64,000 nucleotides of DNA from Nothopassalora personata (GCA_033816765.1 CM066297.1:2635353-2699352), one strand, 5' to 3'; counted from the first letter of the stretch, positions 36,928-49,232 are shown. The notes: a model not told the origin generated them from the sequence alone. Program-made: numbers and translations.

Positions 36928-39900
36928 CTCCTACTTATCTTATATAGGAGGTCATAGTCTGCTCTTCTCCTGTTAGTAGTATTTAGTCCTCTATAACAGG
37001 TTAAGCTAGCTTACAAACCTCTAGAAGTGTAGACTAGTCTTTAGCTTTGTAAACCTATCTACAACTATCTTAGATGTTAGGGTGTACTTAACAGCAATAA
37101 GCCTTCTCTACTAAAGTTTCCTAATAGTATTGTAGGCAATGTTAATGTGCTTTGACTTGTTATGAACATATGCATCCCTTACTAGGGTAAGGGTAGCTTA
37201 GTTATTACCTCTTAATTAGACTAGTCTTAAGCTTGACATAGTCTCCTAGTTTCTAGTAATCCTTAGTTAATAGGAACAGTCTCCTACTAACTCTAGACAG
37301 TCTATCTCCCTTAGTAGTAAAGCTAGGAATTGGGATTGCTTTATACATGTATTTATGGCTATGTATTTAGCTTCTATTATAGATGTTGCTATAGACTTTT
37401 GCTTCTTGCTTATCTAGGAGACTAGTGCCCTATAGAGGAAGAAGACATACCTAAGGATAGAGACTCTGTCTACTTTGTCTATTACATAATTAGAGTTATA
37501 GTATCTAACTAGGCATCCTTCTCTATGCCTAGAGAAGACAAGGCTAAGATTAGGATATAACCTTAGATATCTTATAATCTTCTTCAAAGCCTTTATATAG
37601 TGGGCGGATAGGTTACTTATAAATGAGCTTATCCTTCCTAGGGCAAAAGCAATGTCTAGCCTTGTAATTGTTGCTAGCTACATCTATGTACTATTAATAC
37701 TTTAGTACTCTGCCTTGTTATACCTCTTATCTATATAGCTTAAAGGTTTAAGAGCCTTATAGCTGTCTATAGGTAAGTGTGTAGGTGCTGCCTTCTTATG
37801 GTTTATCCCTATCTTAGTAAGGTTGTCCCTAATAAAGTGTCCCTAGTCAAGTTTTAGGATTCCTCTCCTCCTATCCCTTATAACTCTTATACTAAGGATC
37901 TTTTTAGGTTTACTAAGATCTTTAATCTTAAAGACTTTACTAAGTTCTCTTTTAGACTAGAGAACATCTATCAACTTTAGTGCAGCAATTAGAATGTTAT
38001 CTATATATGTAAGAATTATAATCTCTTTTTCCTTATAAACAAGTAGGCATGGATCTACCTCTAACTATATAAATCTAATCTCTCTAAGCTTTGACATATA
38101 GAGTTAATTCTAATCTCTAGCTGCTTGCTTAAGTCTATACAAGCTTTTAAGGATCTTAAACACTATGTTTAGTAGAAGCTTAACTCCTAGTAGTAGTAAC
38201 ATAAAGATGTCTTTATAGAGGGTGCTTTCTATAAACGCATTGTTTACATCTACTTAGTGAAGATAGAGATCCTTCTTGCACACAATAGCCATAAACATCC
38301 TAAGGGTGTTATGTCTAACTATAGGCGCAAATGTCTCTATAAAGTCAATACTAAACTTCTATAAAAAGCCCCTTGCAACTAGCCTAGCCTTGAACTTTTT
38401 AATGGCTCTACTAATGCTTCTTTTAACATTAAAGACCTATCTTAACGTAACTAAGTTTGCTCCTTTTAGTAGAACAGCATTCTCCTAGGTGTTGTTGCTC
38501 TATAGAGCATCTAGCTCCTTCTAGATTGCTTCCTTCCAAAGGTGTCCCCATTTCTTGTTATTTATAGCATCCTTGTAGGACTTTAGAATTAGGATCTCTT
38601 GCTTGTATATAATAACTTCTGCAGTTGCTACAAAGGCTATCTCCTCAACTTCTTCTAGGAATTTACTATCCTATAGTACTGAATTATCTACTAATTACAT
38701 AGCTATAAAGAAAGCTTAGTAGTAAGTAGCAAGGTTCTCTAAGAGGTCTATTGCTTCTCCTACTTTAGTAGCTAGTTTAGGTATAGGGACTATAGATCTT
38801 AGGGCTTTCTATTTCTATTTGTAGCCCTTAACATCATGGTTAGCCCTCCTCTTACTAAGGGATGATCTAAGAGTAGTCACTTGTGTCCTAGTGACATTCT
38901 TTTCCTAGAGATCTAGTAAACTTATCTTAATTGGCTTATCGATTTTCTAAAATTCCCCTACATTCTTTAGAGGCTAGGGAAGTTGCATAAACAGCTTTCC
39001 TAGCTAGGCTGTTACTAGGCTGCTCTGCTAAATGATTAAATGGTGAATAGGTTGCTCTAAGGATATGTCCTTCCTTAGCCTCCCTAAGGGTCTCCTAGCT
39101 AGTGCATTGCTTAATAGATTCAATTTTGTAACATTGAGATCTATATTACCTCTGGGTTAGTCCTTAAAGAAGTCTGCATATGTGTGTTGTTTAATAGCTT
39201 TTATGTCTAGTTCCTAAAAGAGCTAGGTCTTAGCTATGTTTTTAACGTATCTAATAAACACTGCTTCTTTGCCTCTGTTTATTAGTTTATTACTTCTTAC
39301 CTATTAAGGCTAGGATCTTATGTCTATGTAGACAATAGCTTTGTATCCCTAAACCTTTAAATGGTTAATAGTTGGCTTAATACCATTAAAGGCTTTATCT
39401 AGTGAAACCTTGAACCTATTATAGTCTAGACCATTTAGTAGTTTATTCCTCATGTAGGTTTAGGCTTCTAGTGCTTTAGGCTAGAATTCAATTGGCATCT
39501 TAGCCTCTTTAAGCATTGCCCTTATAGAGTCTTCTAAGGTTTGTATTAACCTTTTAACTAGTCCATTTTAGAGCGAGTTGTATGCCTTAGTATGCTCTAG
39601 CCCAATTCCCAAATCCTTCTCCTACTGCTTAACTAATGCAATAAGTTCCCTTGCATTATTAAGCCTAAATGCTTTTAACTATGCTAATAATTTCCTCTCT
39701 ACCTTAATCTTCTAGTTCTAGAGAGTAACTAGAGTATCTTCTCTTTTCTTAAGAGGACAGGTCTACTTTTTTCTAGAGAAGTTATTAACAATCTTAAGCT
39801 AGTATTTGAACCCTAGCCTTAATGTTAGTAGTAGACTACATATGTTAATAGATACAAGGGCAAGTCTTTTAGGTCTTCTCTTAGTAACTTTACCTTTATA

Positions 39901-42047
39901 CTTCTTTATCTTTACTATTAAATACACTCTGTACTAGTAGAAGCCATCCCTAGGAATAGGAATAGGTTCTTTTAAGTCTATTACCTTATAAAGATTCTAG
40001 AGCAAGTTCTTCCTAAAGTGTGCAAATCTTCTATGCTAAAGCTCCTACTGTTTTAGGTTAGTCTCTAATTTAGCAGTTATAAAGGCATTCTCTATTAGTA
40101 GTGCATATAATAAGTAATATGCCCTTTCTTATAGTAGAGGAGAAATCTTATTAATGAATAGAACTCCCCTAAGGAGCATTGTCTAGATAATAGTTTAGCT
40201 AGAGGGGGATATAAGAGAAAATGAAGGAGGTTAGACACTAAACTGCTTACTAAACTAGTTCTAAGAAACTAGGTTCACCCCTAGCTTAGGTATAAGTAGA
40301 ACATCTTCTAAAACAACTTTCCTGCTAGATCTCCTACTTATCTCTATAGTCCTAATATAAGTGGCTAATAAATGCCCACCTCCTACTTTGATCTATTTCT
40401 TCTTTATTAAGGGAGTTATGGATCTAAAGAGGCAGTTCTAGTCAGTTATATAGGATAAAGCACAAGAATCAAGTAACTACTCTAATAAGGGGAACTTGCC
40501 TTAGACTTCTACAGTTAAGTAAGCTACTTTATTATACTCATCATTATTAGACACTGTCTTTTAGGATAAGTTGCATAAGTTAGGTAGCTCTTAGGTAGAG
40601 AAACCTTTCCTAGTCTTCCTTGTTTGAGAGGAAGGAGACTAGGCCTAGTTCTTCTAAAGTGACAGTATATTAGAGCTAAGTTTCTTCACTATTTTCTTAA
40701 GTTCCTCTATAGAGGACTTCTCTCTTAGTGTTCTTCTTAAAGATAGTAGTAGAGATCTTCTCTTCTTAATATGTGTTGCATTCTAGGAGGATAGTGCTTA
40801 GGAATGAGATCTAAGGACCTTCTTTACCTTAGAGAGACTAGGGCAGTCCTTAATAAGATGGTCCTTCTTATAGAGAAGGCAGGAAAGTGATCTTGCCTAA
40901 CCTAAGGGCCTAACCTAGGTAGCTGCTATACTATACTTAGCCTTAGAGGGATTCAATCTAGCCTCTTAAGCCTTAAGGATCTTTAAGGTCCTTTTATGAT
41001 CTATCTTTAGCTAAGCTATAATAGTATCCCTAGCTATATAGTAGTTAGGTAGCAGTGAGCTTAAAAGCTAGGTTATTCTCATATTAGCTTTCCTATAGTG
41101 CTAGCCCTCTAGGTTAATATTAGCAATCCTCCTTCTAAGAGATACTAGGTGTGCCTATGTAGATCTAATAGTGAATTCTTTACTTATCTTAAAGTTTACA
41201 AACTGTTTTGTAAGCTTATATATATAGGTTAGCAACACCTAGCTGTACTTATTCTAGAGATGTACCTATATCTTAGCAGCTTTTCTAGATTCGCAAGAGC
41301 CCTTAAGCTTAAATTTATCTTCTTCTGTGATCCTACTTAGGATACTAAAGCAGTAAGCTGTATTTTGTTTTATCTATGTTAGTGTATTAAGAATCTCTTT
41401 AATCTTAGTCTCTTCCTAGAGTGTTAGGTTCTTGCCCTTAATGTTGTTAAATAACACTTCTAATAGGTCATTAATTGCAAAGAATGCTAACTAGCTCTCT
41501 ATCTTGTATCTCTAAAGGTTAAACTATCTCTTCTAATTGTCTCTCCTAAGAATTAGGATTTTAGTTCCCTTCTCTTCTCCTTTCTCTTAGTATAAATCTA
41601 TAATAAATTGAATGTAATAAAACAAGGTGTATATGCTTCAAAGTCGTAGCTCAGGTCCTGCTAAGGCTTTTAATATAGAATAGTAAGGTTCGTAGGTATA
41701 GATACTAAGGCCTACTTAGTAGGGTAAAGAAAGAGCGGTGTAGTCTCGGAGCTAGGACATAGGTCTGTCTCTCCTAGTAGAGTTCCAAATAACTTACTTA
41801 AAGTCCTTCTTAATAGTATCTCGATGCAGTTCTGCCTATAGAGTGTCTTTAAGGTATTAGCTTATAGTAAGCCGTATAGAGTCCTTTTCTAGATTACCTA
41901 TTACTTGGTATTAAACTAAGCTCCTTCATAGGATAGATAGGGTAGACTTCTGCTTCTTAGATGTTTTCTGCTATAATAGTAAGGGATACAAGTAACCTGT
42001 ACTAATATAGGTTGCTCTTACTCCTACATAAACCCGGGCTTATAACC

Positions 42048-42294
42048 TATTAAGTTAAGACCTAATAGGATACGTAGTTAGTAGCGGAGTAGAGTAAGAG
42101 ATCAATCTTCAACTAGCTAATAGCCACAGGGCATGCAGCAATATATTAGGAACTAATGTGTAAATTGTGTTAGATGTCTATCTAAGCTAAAGGGGAAAGA
42201 AGGTGTCTTCCGACAAGCTAAGTTATCGTAGATGCCTTAGGCTATTAGATCACAACCTAACTGTTAGCTCCTCCTAAGATGCTACATCTTAACA
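42048..42294 (-). repeat. LTR of the copia element (right copy, 5' LTR in element sense)
   Basis: 247 bp, same length as the left copy; the outer TG has become TA (TATTAAG start), and several internal differences are G/A or C/T. It carries the CTTCCGACAAGCTAAG segment shared by both copies. Confidence 0.88.
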
Positions 42295-42304
42295 GACCTA
42301 ATAC

Positions 42305-43560
42305 AACGTAGTTTCTTATTTCTATAGATAAGACTTAAGGTGTTACGCTATATTAAACAATACGTACACTACTAACGAAACAAGGCTGCGAGACATGCAA
42401 AATACGGTTACCTACAGTTTAGGACACTACAGACGAAACTATAGAACGAAGTCATAATAGACTTTATTACGAAACTCCCACCGTTAAGAGATTAAGTTAC
42501 GAAATAACTATACGACATAATACTAGTTATGGTTAATAGACTTACGAAATACGCACACTTTATTCCTACATTAGAGACATATAATATAGAGCAGCTCGGA
42601 TACCTCGTACTAGATAGACTTATCCGATACTACGGATTTCCTTAAGCATTTATAACGGATAGAGACAAGCTATTTACATTAAACTACTAGAAGACGCTTA
42701 TAGGAACGATCGGAATTAAACATAAGCTATTAATAGCATATTATCCGGAGATAGACGGATAAACCGAAAGGATGAATTAAACGCTAGAACAATACCTACG
42801 ACACTACATTAACTACGCGTAAGACAACTAGGTTTCATTACTGCTAATAGCGCAGATTGCACTAAACAACTACAAATCGGAGACAACTTCAACGATACTA
42901 TTCTATACGAACTTTAGTAAAGATCCTAACCTATTTAGAACACCTAGATCCTATCTATAAGCCGAAAGAGCGATCGTAACGACGGACACTCTTAAGGAAG
43001 TGCATAAAGAAACACGTAAGTCGATCGAAGATATATAATATAAACTATCTCGATAACGGTAGGACACGAGAAAAATGGCACCTCTACTAAAAGAGGGGGA
43101 TAAGGTCTATCTCCTTACAAAAAACTTGAGAATAAGAAGATAGACTAAGAAACTAGATTACGTTAAGGTCGGACCATTTTTTATCGACAAAGTTATAGGA
43201 CTAGTTAACTACCGCCTACGACTACTACCTAACGCGAAAATCCACCTAGTCTTCTACATTTCTAAGTTGGAACCTATAGACGCCGAAACACCTTACTAGG
43301 AGAGCTTCTATTTCGAGCCGGAAGTAGAAAACGAATTCGAAGTCGAAAGAATCCTAGATAAGAAAGGTTAGCGATACCTTGTTAAATAGAAAGGATACGA
43401 CGAATTAGAAAATACCTAGGAACTAGAAAAGAACCTACAAAACTGTTAACAAAAGATCCGAGAATACTATAAGGAAAAGACCTATAAGTCAACCCGCGGG
43501 AAGTAATTCGAGCACCTCCTAGAACTCGTTACCGAGACCCTTAATAGCACCCTATGTGCC
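42305..43560 (+). pseudogene. Ty3/gypsy integrase plus chromodomain, RIPed 3' end of pol
   Basis: The plus-strand frame shows a zinc-finger half (GCETCKI), then DFITKLPPLRD, VNRLTKYAHFIPT, FITDRDKLFT (second catalytic Asp), YYPEIDG plus TERMN (catalytic Glu region) and SETTSTILFYTNF. Near the end comes a chromodomain, VERILDKKG then YLVK and KGYDELENTWELE. TAA/TAG interrupt at Gln/Trp codons. The reverse transcriptase and gag portions are absent to the left, where the copia element ends, so this is a truncated chromovirus. Chromodomains direct such integrases to heterochromatin. Confidence 0.8.
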
Positions 43561-43569
43561 TAGTAACAA

Positions 43570-44050
43570 GTTAAGAGCTAGACCCTTACAAGGGATATCC
43601 GAAGGAAGTAAGGAAGCCTCTTCTATCTCCTACTCCTCGATCTCCCTTTCCTCGACGGAAATCGCTTCCTCGGCGCGACAATCTACTAGATCCATCTACT
43701 AACGTAAGCGCTCCTCGCGCGCGCGAGCAATCTTTAGGTCCTCGAGAGCCTTCTTATGAACCCGCATTGCCTCCTCCTAAGCGGACCGAGACTCCTAGAT
43801 TTTCTAACGAAGACGAGCCTTCTTATCTACTAACCTCTTAAACTCTGACTAAGTTACTCTTACATCGTACCTTTAGCCGCGACGAAGACACTTACTACAC
43901 TTCCCGGAACGAATATGTACCTTACACACGCGACTATGCTTTTCACACGTTAAGCATTTCTTAACTATAACTTCTCCCGCGGATTTAACGAACTCGTAGA
44001 GACGGCGGCGACGGATAGTACTAGAAGGGCGTTAGTGGATAGGCATCGTA
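43570..44050 (-). pseudogene. Antisense Cys-rich/coiled-coil reading frame in the gypsy 3' region
   Basis: Between the chromodomain and the LTR a minus-strand frame reads KKCLTCEKHSRVCKVHIRSG followed by KCSKCLRRG: a compact cysteine cluster (CxxC, C, CxxC) and then a charged helical tail ending in Glu-rich sequence towards 43600. Stops are TAA/TAG only. It lies antisense to the pol frame. I recall similar antisense Cys-rich frames in some fungal gypsy elements but cannot name the family. Confidence 0.4.
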
Positions 44051-44138
44051 AAAGGAAGAAGCTATACGCGAATGCATAGAGGATACCGTTCGTTATAAGT
44101 AAGCTTAAGGGACTAAGCTAGGCTAGAAGGGGGATGGT

Positions 44139-44530
44139 GTTACGGTTTAGTCTAAACGGTAGCCCCGACTAGACACACGTAACACTAATTACTTAGAGAC
44201 ACGTGATACTGATTATCTAGACGCACGTGACACTAATTACTTTACGGACTAATTAGTGTAATTAGTATGCTTAGTAGGACTAATTAAGGTGATTATACTA
44301 AGCTATAGGCTCTACGCCGCGAATCTCCTTTATATTTAGGAACGCTAGAAACCCTTATGGTTCTAATGCGTTTAACTTATGTTACTATCTTACTAATTGG
44401 AATACAACTCTTATTCCTATCATTTATCTTCGCTTAGCTTACTCTAGCCTCTCTAAAGAATACCGCTACGTGACTTAACTTATCTCTCTTCTAAGACTAG
44501 CCCTAGAACGAGACAATAATAGTCTATTGT
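44139..44530 (+). repeat. LTR A of the gypsy element, with three U3 repeats
   Basis: Begins TGTTACGG right after a purine-rich tract (AGAAGGGGGATGG, 44126-44138), which is the expected polypurine tract, making this the 3' LTR of the plus-strand gypsy. The U3 part (about 44169-44245) holds three tandem units of about 24 bp with an ACACGT(A/G)A core followed by CTAATTACTT-like sequence, possible promoter-binding repeats. The end near 44530 is approximate. Confidence 0.7.
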
Positions 44531-44835
44531 AGTAGCGCACGGCGGATGCTTCCTGCTTCGCTAGGGGCGGGTGTTCCCCTACTAGCTGCTTAAGTAGCGC
44601 TTATCCTAAGGGCGTTTAAAGTATTATTATCTCGTTCTAGGGCTAGTCTCAAAAGGAGAGATAAGTTAAGTCACGTAGCGGTATTCTTTAGAGAGGCTAA
44701 AGCAAGCTAAGCGAAGATAAATAACTAGAGTAAGAGTTGTATTCCAATTAGTGAGATAGTAACATAAGTTAAACGCATCGAAACTATAAGGGTTCTTAGC
44801 GTTCCTAAATACAACGGGGACTCGTATGCCATCCG
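44320..44835. repeat. Inverted repeat formed by two related LTRs
   Basis: About 200 bp at 44325-44520 (from TATTTAGGAACGCTAG to CTAGCCCTAGAACGAGA) reappears as the reverse complement at about 44635-44825, separated by about 110 bp. The arms are the R-U5 parts of LTR A and LTR B. A cruciform or hairpin RNA is possible. Confidence 0.8.
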
Positions 44836-45057
44836 GTGTTAGGCGTCCGTCTATCCACTCGACCGGTCGCCTAGTCGTGTGGTCGTGTACGTCTATACGC
44901 TACTTCTGCGGTCGTGTTTAACTATGCACTAAGCGCGCGGTCGTGCACGTAACCCGGACGTGGGGTCCCTTCTTCTTCCTAGCGATTAGTTCTTGTCTTC
45001 TGATTCTTCCTTCCATGCTACGTCCTGCACCGTCCTTCATCCAAACCGTAACATTAA
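44630..45057 (-). repeat. LTR B, related LTR in opposite orientation
   Basis: Read on the minus strand it begins TGTTACGGTTTGGATG at 45057 and shares its second half with LTR A, but its first half (U3) is different and has several CGGTCGTG copies instead of the 24-bp repeats. No polypurine tract is seen outside 45057 and no internal element region follows, so it may be a solo LTR or a recombinant. The end near 44630 is approximate. Confidence 0.6.
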
Positions 45058-46708
45058 ACTCGATCGGCCTATAATGTTCTTTAAGTAGAGGGAGCATATA
45101 GAGCAGTTTCGGTTTACTATAGTCCCTCCGAAAGTTAAATTTAGTAGGACGCGGATCGCCTTCTTTCCCTAGATACTACTAGTTGTTTAGGGCGAGGTAT
45201 ACGTAGCCCCGGGATATTAAGGACCTTATCGCCCTACAATTACTAGCCTAGTACTTCGAACTGCTATAGTTATAGTAATAACTATCTATCCCTTTAGACT
45301 GTTCGCGATTCTAGGATAGGGGACGCTACATTACGTAAACCTATAGCTTAGTGTCTAGGTCGTGCCTCTCCGGTTATATAGAGCGTTAATTCTCGCTCGG
45401 ATAGAAGGAACCCGTGTCCGCGACGCGACCGCGCTAGTATACACGTATACTCATTTTAGCTACCTTCTAGATTAGGTTATTATTAATAATAGTTTAGAGG
45501 CAGCCTTCTTAAGCGTATTAATCTTAGGTTTAAGGCGCGGCATTTACTTTACGACTAAGCGGTGTAGCTAAGGTAAAGTAAGAGGGAAATCTATATATAT
45601 AGCTTTCTATCCCTCCTTACTATCTACGATGCTAGTAGCTTTATCGAGGATCCTCTAAAAGTCCCTAAACTTCTTAGGCTACTTTAGGTAAAGCCCGTAA
45701 GCCTTATAGACCGCTTTCGCGACTCCCTCTAGCAATCCCTAAAGGAGGAGGCGACTCCGGGAGCTATTATCTAAATCCTTAGGTTCAATTAGGTTACTTA
45801 AGGATATAAACAGGCGGATGAATTCCTTTACATCTTATTCTTTAGGCCTCTTACCTTACTACGCCCTAATAATCTCCTTAAGATATTCCCGACTCCCTAA
45901 TATCGAGTAGGCGTTAAACCTTAAGAACTCTAATAAGAACGCCCTCCTAAAACGTGCCTTGTTAGTGAGCTACCTAGGTAGTCTTATAACTATACGCCGG
46001 ATAGCAGTTTCGCAATTACGCTTAAACCTGCCCTAGAAATCATCCTTCTTAATAGATGCCCGAGGCGGATACTAGTCTATTAGGTTGCTAAACCGCTCCT
46101 AGAACTTAGTAGCATTAGTGCTATTAAAGAACGGATTCTTAGCACCTCCTAGAGGTGGAAAGCAAGGGCTAGCGTTTTCTATTACTACTGCTAACCGTCT
46201 AAAGAGGGCAGTTATAGCATCTGTTCTAATTATGCTGTTCGTGCCTACACCTATACCTAATTTAGTGGCGTTAGTTCCGCTTCTCCCTTCTTTACTAGAT
46301 TTAAGTGTTTCCCCTTCCTCCGGTTCCTCTATCCCCTTATAAGGGACAGAGTCCCTATAGACCCCTTCTATTTTCGTAGGGTTTATAGGCTACTCGTAGC
46401 CTCTGCCTATGTCGGTAAAGGTGCTAAGTTTTTCTAGTAATGTAGCCGTATCTATTGTTACGTAGTACTTGCTTTAGAATGCACTAATACTAGTTATTGC
46501 TTAATAGAACCTTATAACCGTAATTGTTGCTAAATACCTTAGACCTTAAGTGTTTTCGACCTTAGTCGACCTTAACCGTAAACCTTAACCTTAAGTAATA
46601 ACCTTAACCGTGAACCTTGGACCTTGAACCGTAATTTTAACCTTACAAACTAGATGCTAATACGCTACCGGGTGTACACTTAATACTCCCCTTATTAACT
46701 ACTAAAAT
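45058..46708. other. Degraded interior between LTR B and the right LTR
   Basis: RIPed sequence with no recognised motif. Minus-strand pieces look weakly gag-like in composition, but nothing diagnostic is visible. Near 46560-46640 there is a cluster of CCTTAACCGT/CCTTAA-type short repeats. Confidence 0.5.
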
Positions 46709-47077
46709 AATGTCTACTAACCACCCTATGTAGGCCTATCCGAGTTATAGTGGTATAGAGCGGCGCTTATGTAAGCAGGGGTATTTGCCGGTCCCGGGAC
46801 CGTGAAATTAGGTTACGTAACGAGTAGCGTAGTAGCTAGATAAATAAGAGGATTAGCGGACTTAAACCCCTATGCCCTCTACTCGAGAGGTATAAATTGA
46901 ATTGTTTCCTTAATGCTACGCTTACAATGCTTAACTGCGCAGTATATATCTTAATAGCTATACTAGGTCCTACTAGCTTACCTAAATGTCCAATTAAACT
47001 AAAATAAAATTATAGTAAGTTGGACCTAAGGGACCCCCTCTAAACCTAAGGTTAACACAACCTATTAGTCGTTAATA
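46709..47077. repeat. Right LTR of outer retroelement
   Basis: 369 bp, same length and ends as 33968-34336. Followed directly by CTAGT, matching the five bases before the left LTR. Confidence 0.88.
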
Positions 47078-47082
47078 CTAGT

Positions 47083-48720
47083 TAGGATAGCCTCCTTCTC
47101 GACGGTAGTACCTAAATTACTATAATAGCAGAGGTACCTAAGGCTCTCTATAAAGGTATCGGCTTCCTATTATATATAGGTAAAGACGAGCGTACGTGTT
47201 TTAGGAACCCCTTTCTTATAGACGCTACGGAGTACGTCCGAGATCTACTAGATAGCGACCTCCTAAAATATTGCGGTAGGGAGGGGTTAAACGAAGTACT
47301 AGATATCGGTACGGACGGTACGGGAACGAACGTAGAGAGGGCGTATAAGATATAACTCCGTCTCGAACGAGAGCTAGAGCTAAGGAGGTAGGGTAGTAGT
47401 AAGAAAGACGAATTAATAGGTTAGTATCCGGAGCTTCTAGACGGCCTCTATCTACGCACGGTAGGTCCGAGCCGTAGATATAAGATAGTACTTATCGACT
47501 ATAACCCTTTAGAGAACCTCCTACCCGTTTAGCTAGTTTACGAACGTTAGGAATACCGGCTATACGGCCTAGTCGAGGGCAATAATTATAAGGGGGTAGA
47601 TTACTATTATGAGGTATAAGGGATCCTAGATAGTAGGCTAGATACTATACCGGCGGTACTATATAATACTATCCTACTTAAGAGCGACGTAGGGTACGAC
47701 TAGGATAGTCGTATCTATCTATCGAAGTCGCGTCGGGAGCTAATATAAGAGGCTCTTCCCCTTACCGGTACTAAGTATAGCGATAATCTCGCTACGGTTA
47801 CTAATAATTACCTCAATTACCTCCTACTACTTACGACTCTTATAGGCTACGCTAGAACCGTATATATACGTTTCCTCTAATAAAGCCTCTATAGACGTCT
47901 AGATCTATCGGTACCCGATCGGCCCCTAGTAAAAGGCGAGCCGCTTAACGAGAGATAGTATATTTTCGGTAGACTCTCGTTAGCGGACGATACCCCTACT
48001 CCGAAAGGGCGTATACTATAGTTAACTAGTATAGCGATACTATTAGAGGCCGGCGTCGGTAAGGCCCTAGTTAAAGTTTACTATCCAGCCGTATACGACG
48101 TTTCCTATACGTAGATTATAGGACGCCTACTAGTGGAAGGCCTCTAGTATATTAGCCCCTCTAAGGCTTAGACCGCTAATACTTATAGGGGTATCTAGCT
48201 CCGGTCTAGCTATTCCGTCTACGGGTATATCGTAGGGTAGGCCGGTATCTAGCTAAACTCCTTTATCGTAAGAGAACTTCTTAATAGCGATACCTACGGT
48301 AATCTACCTCTACGTCTAGATATTTAGCTAAACGCCGATTACCTCGGCGATAGACTACTAGATAGTAGCGGTAACCCTATCCTTAGGCTATACTACCGTA
48401 CCGTCGGCCTAGAGATACTCGCTAACTTCTAAGAGATAGCCCGTCTCGGTAGATAAGAATCTCCGGAACGGCTAGATAAGGATAAGATACTAGATTAGTA
48501 GGGCCCCTACCTTAGGAGCGAGGAAGCGTACGGGGTAGTAGGAAGCGTTTAGTATATTAAGGGACTTACAGTAGCTAAGGATAAAAGAATAAGACCGTCG
48601 TAGATAAATAGATTCTACTTATCCGCCTACCGGTTCTACTAGCGGATACTAATAAGCTCGGAGCGCCTTACCGGCTACCTAGAGGTTATATAGATAAGAA
48701 CGAAGAGATAGCGGAGGAAT
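47083..48720 (+). pseudogene. RIPed plus-strand reading frame, unknown product
   Basis: Directly after the CTAGT target site a plus-strand frame of about 540 codons can be followed with TAA/TAG interruptions only. Readable pieces are YKGIGFLLYIGKDERTCFRN, IVLIDYNPLENLLPV, LLEAGVGKALVKVYYPAVYD and LRLYYRTVGLEILANF. It is in the same frame as the relic left of the outer LTR element (33600-33967) once the element is ignored. I do not recognise it. After about 48720 the best frame shifts. Confidence 0.4.
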
Positions 48721-49138
48721 CATCCGATAGCGGCCTCGTAAGTACTCGTAGTAGTACTAGAAACGCTAGTTAGAGTCGGAATATTATTAGGGCGTAGCGA
48801 AGAGAAGACGCGCGCTACTATCTCTAGACTCGAGAGGGTATAGTCGAGTATCTACCGTAAGGCGTCTTCTAGCGTATACTAGTTACGAGGATCGTTAATA
48901 AAGGACTTTTTTAGTAAGCTACTATCCTAATTATCGACGAGCGCGCTTATATCGAAGGATAGGACGTCCTCTAGGCCTAAATAGAGGTTACGGTAGAATA
49001 TTGCCTAAGCGGCTCGAAGCTAATACGCTATAAGCTCGGGTAATTAGTTAACCAGGAGCAATATATTATTATAAATAATAGTATTAGTATCGGCGTACTA
49101 CCGGATCTTCGTAAGCGCTATAGTACTCTAGGCGATAG

Positions 49139-49223
49139 ATTGATTGATTGATTATTCCATTAACGTGCTATTTGAGTCAAAGACTATGCAACACGGGTCT
49201 CGAGAACGAGACCAAAATTTGAG
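49139..49223. mobile_element. 85-bp un-RIPed insertion with 9-bp flanking duplication
   Basis: AGGCGATAG occurs at 49130-49138 and 49224-49232 and brackets 85 bp with normal CA and TG content (for example CCATTAACGTGC, GAGTCAAAGACTATGCAAC). It starts with an ATTGATTGATTG run and contains a 7-bp stem hairpin (GGTCTCG-AGAA-CGAGACC). There are no clear terminal inverted repeats. It must have arrived after RIP of the surroundings, or it escaped because it is too short. Confidence 0.7.
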
Positions 49224-49232
49224 AGGCGATAG

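Larger units (their letters stand above)
36681..42294 (-). mobile_element. Ty1/copia retrotransposon, moderately RIPed
   Basis: Flanked by 247-bp LTRs (36681-36927 and 42048-42294). On the minus strand, from right to left, there is a gag zinc knuckle near 40830-40880 (Cys-x2-Tyr-x4-His-x4-Cys, with Tyr replacing the second Cys by a G-to-A change), an integrase tail (AYNSL, then NGLVKR near 39570), then a copia-type reverse transcriptase at about 38400-37650 (VDVNNAFIESTLY, LKSLYRLKQAARD, YIDNILIAA; Asn replaces the second catalytic Asp) and an RNase H region further left. Many CA and TG dinucleotides remain, so RIP was lighter than around it. Short imperfect repeats GACTAATAC and GACCTAATAC flank the element. 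Confidence 0.85.
33968..47077. mobile_element. LTR retroelement with nested insertions (369-bp LTRs, CTAGT target duplication)
   Basis: Two direct 369-bp repeats (33968-34336 and 46709-47077) start AATGTCTACTAAC and end GTCGTTAATA. They are flanked by CTAGT on the far left (33963-33967) and far right (47078-47082), a 5-bp target-site duplication. The 13.1-kb body contains a 5.6-kb copia element, a gypsy 3' end and an inverted LTR pair, so the original element was much shorter. Which internal part belongs to the outer element is not certain; the minus-strand frame at 34950-36680 is one candidate. RIP has removed coding capacity throughout. Confidence 0.8.

Noticed and set aside
36672..42304. 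GACTAATAC/GACCTAATAC as a clean copia target-site duplication
   Set aside because: Nine versus ten bases with an indel; copia elements usually give 5-bp duplications, so I report it only as an imperfect flanking repeat.
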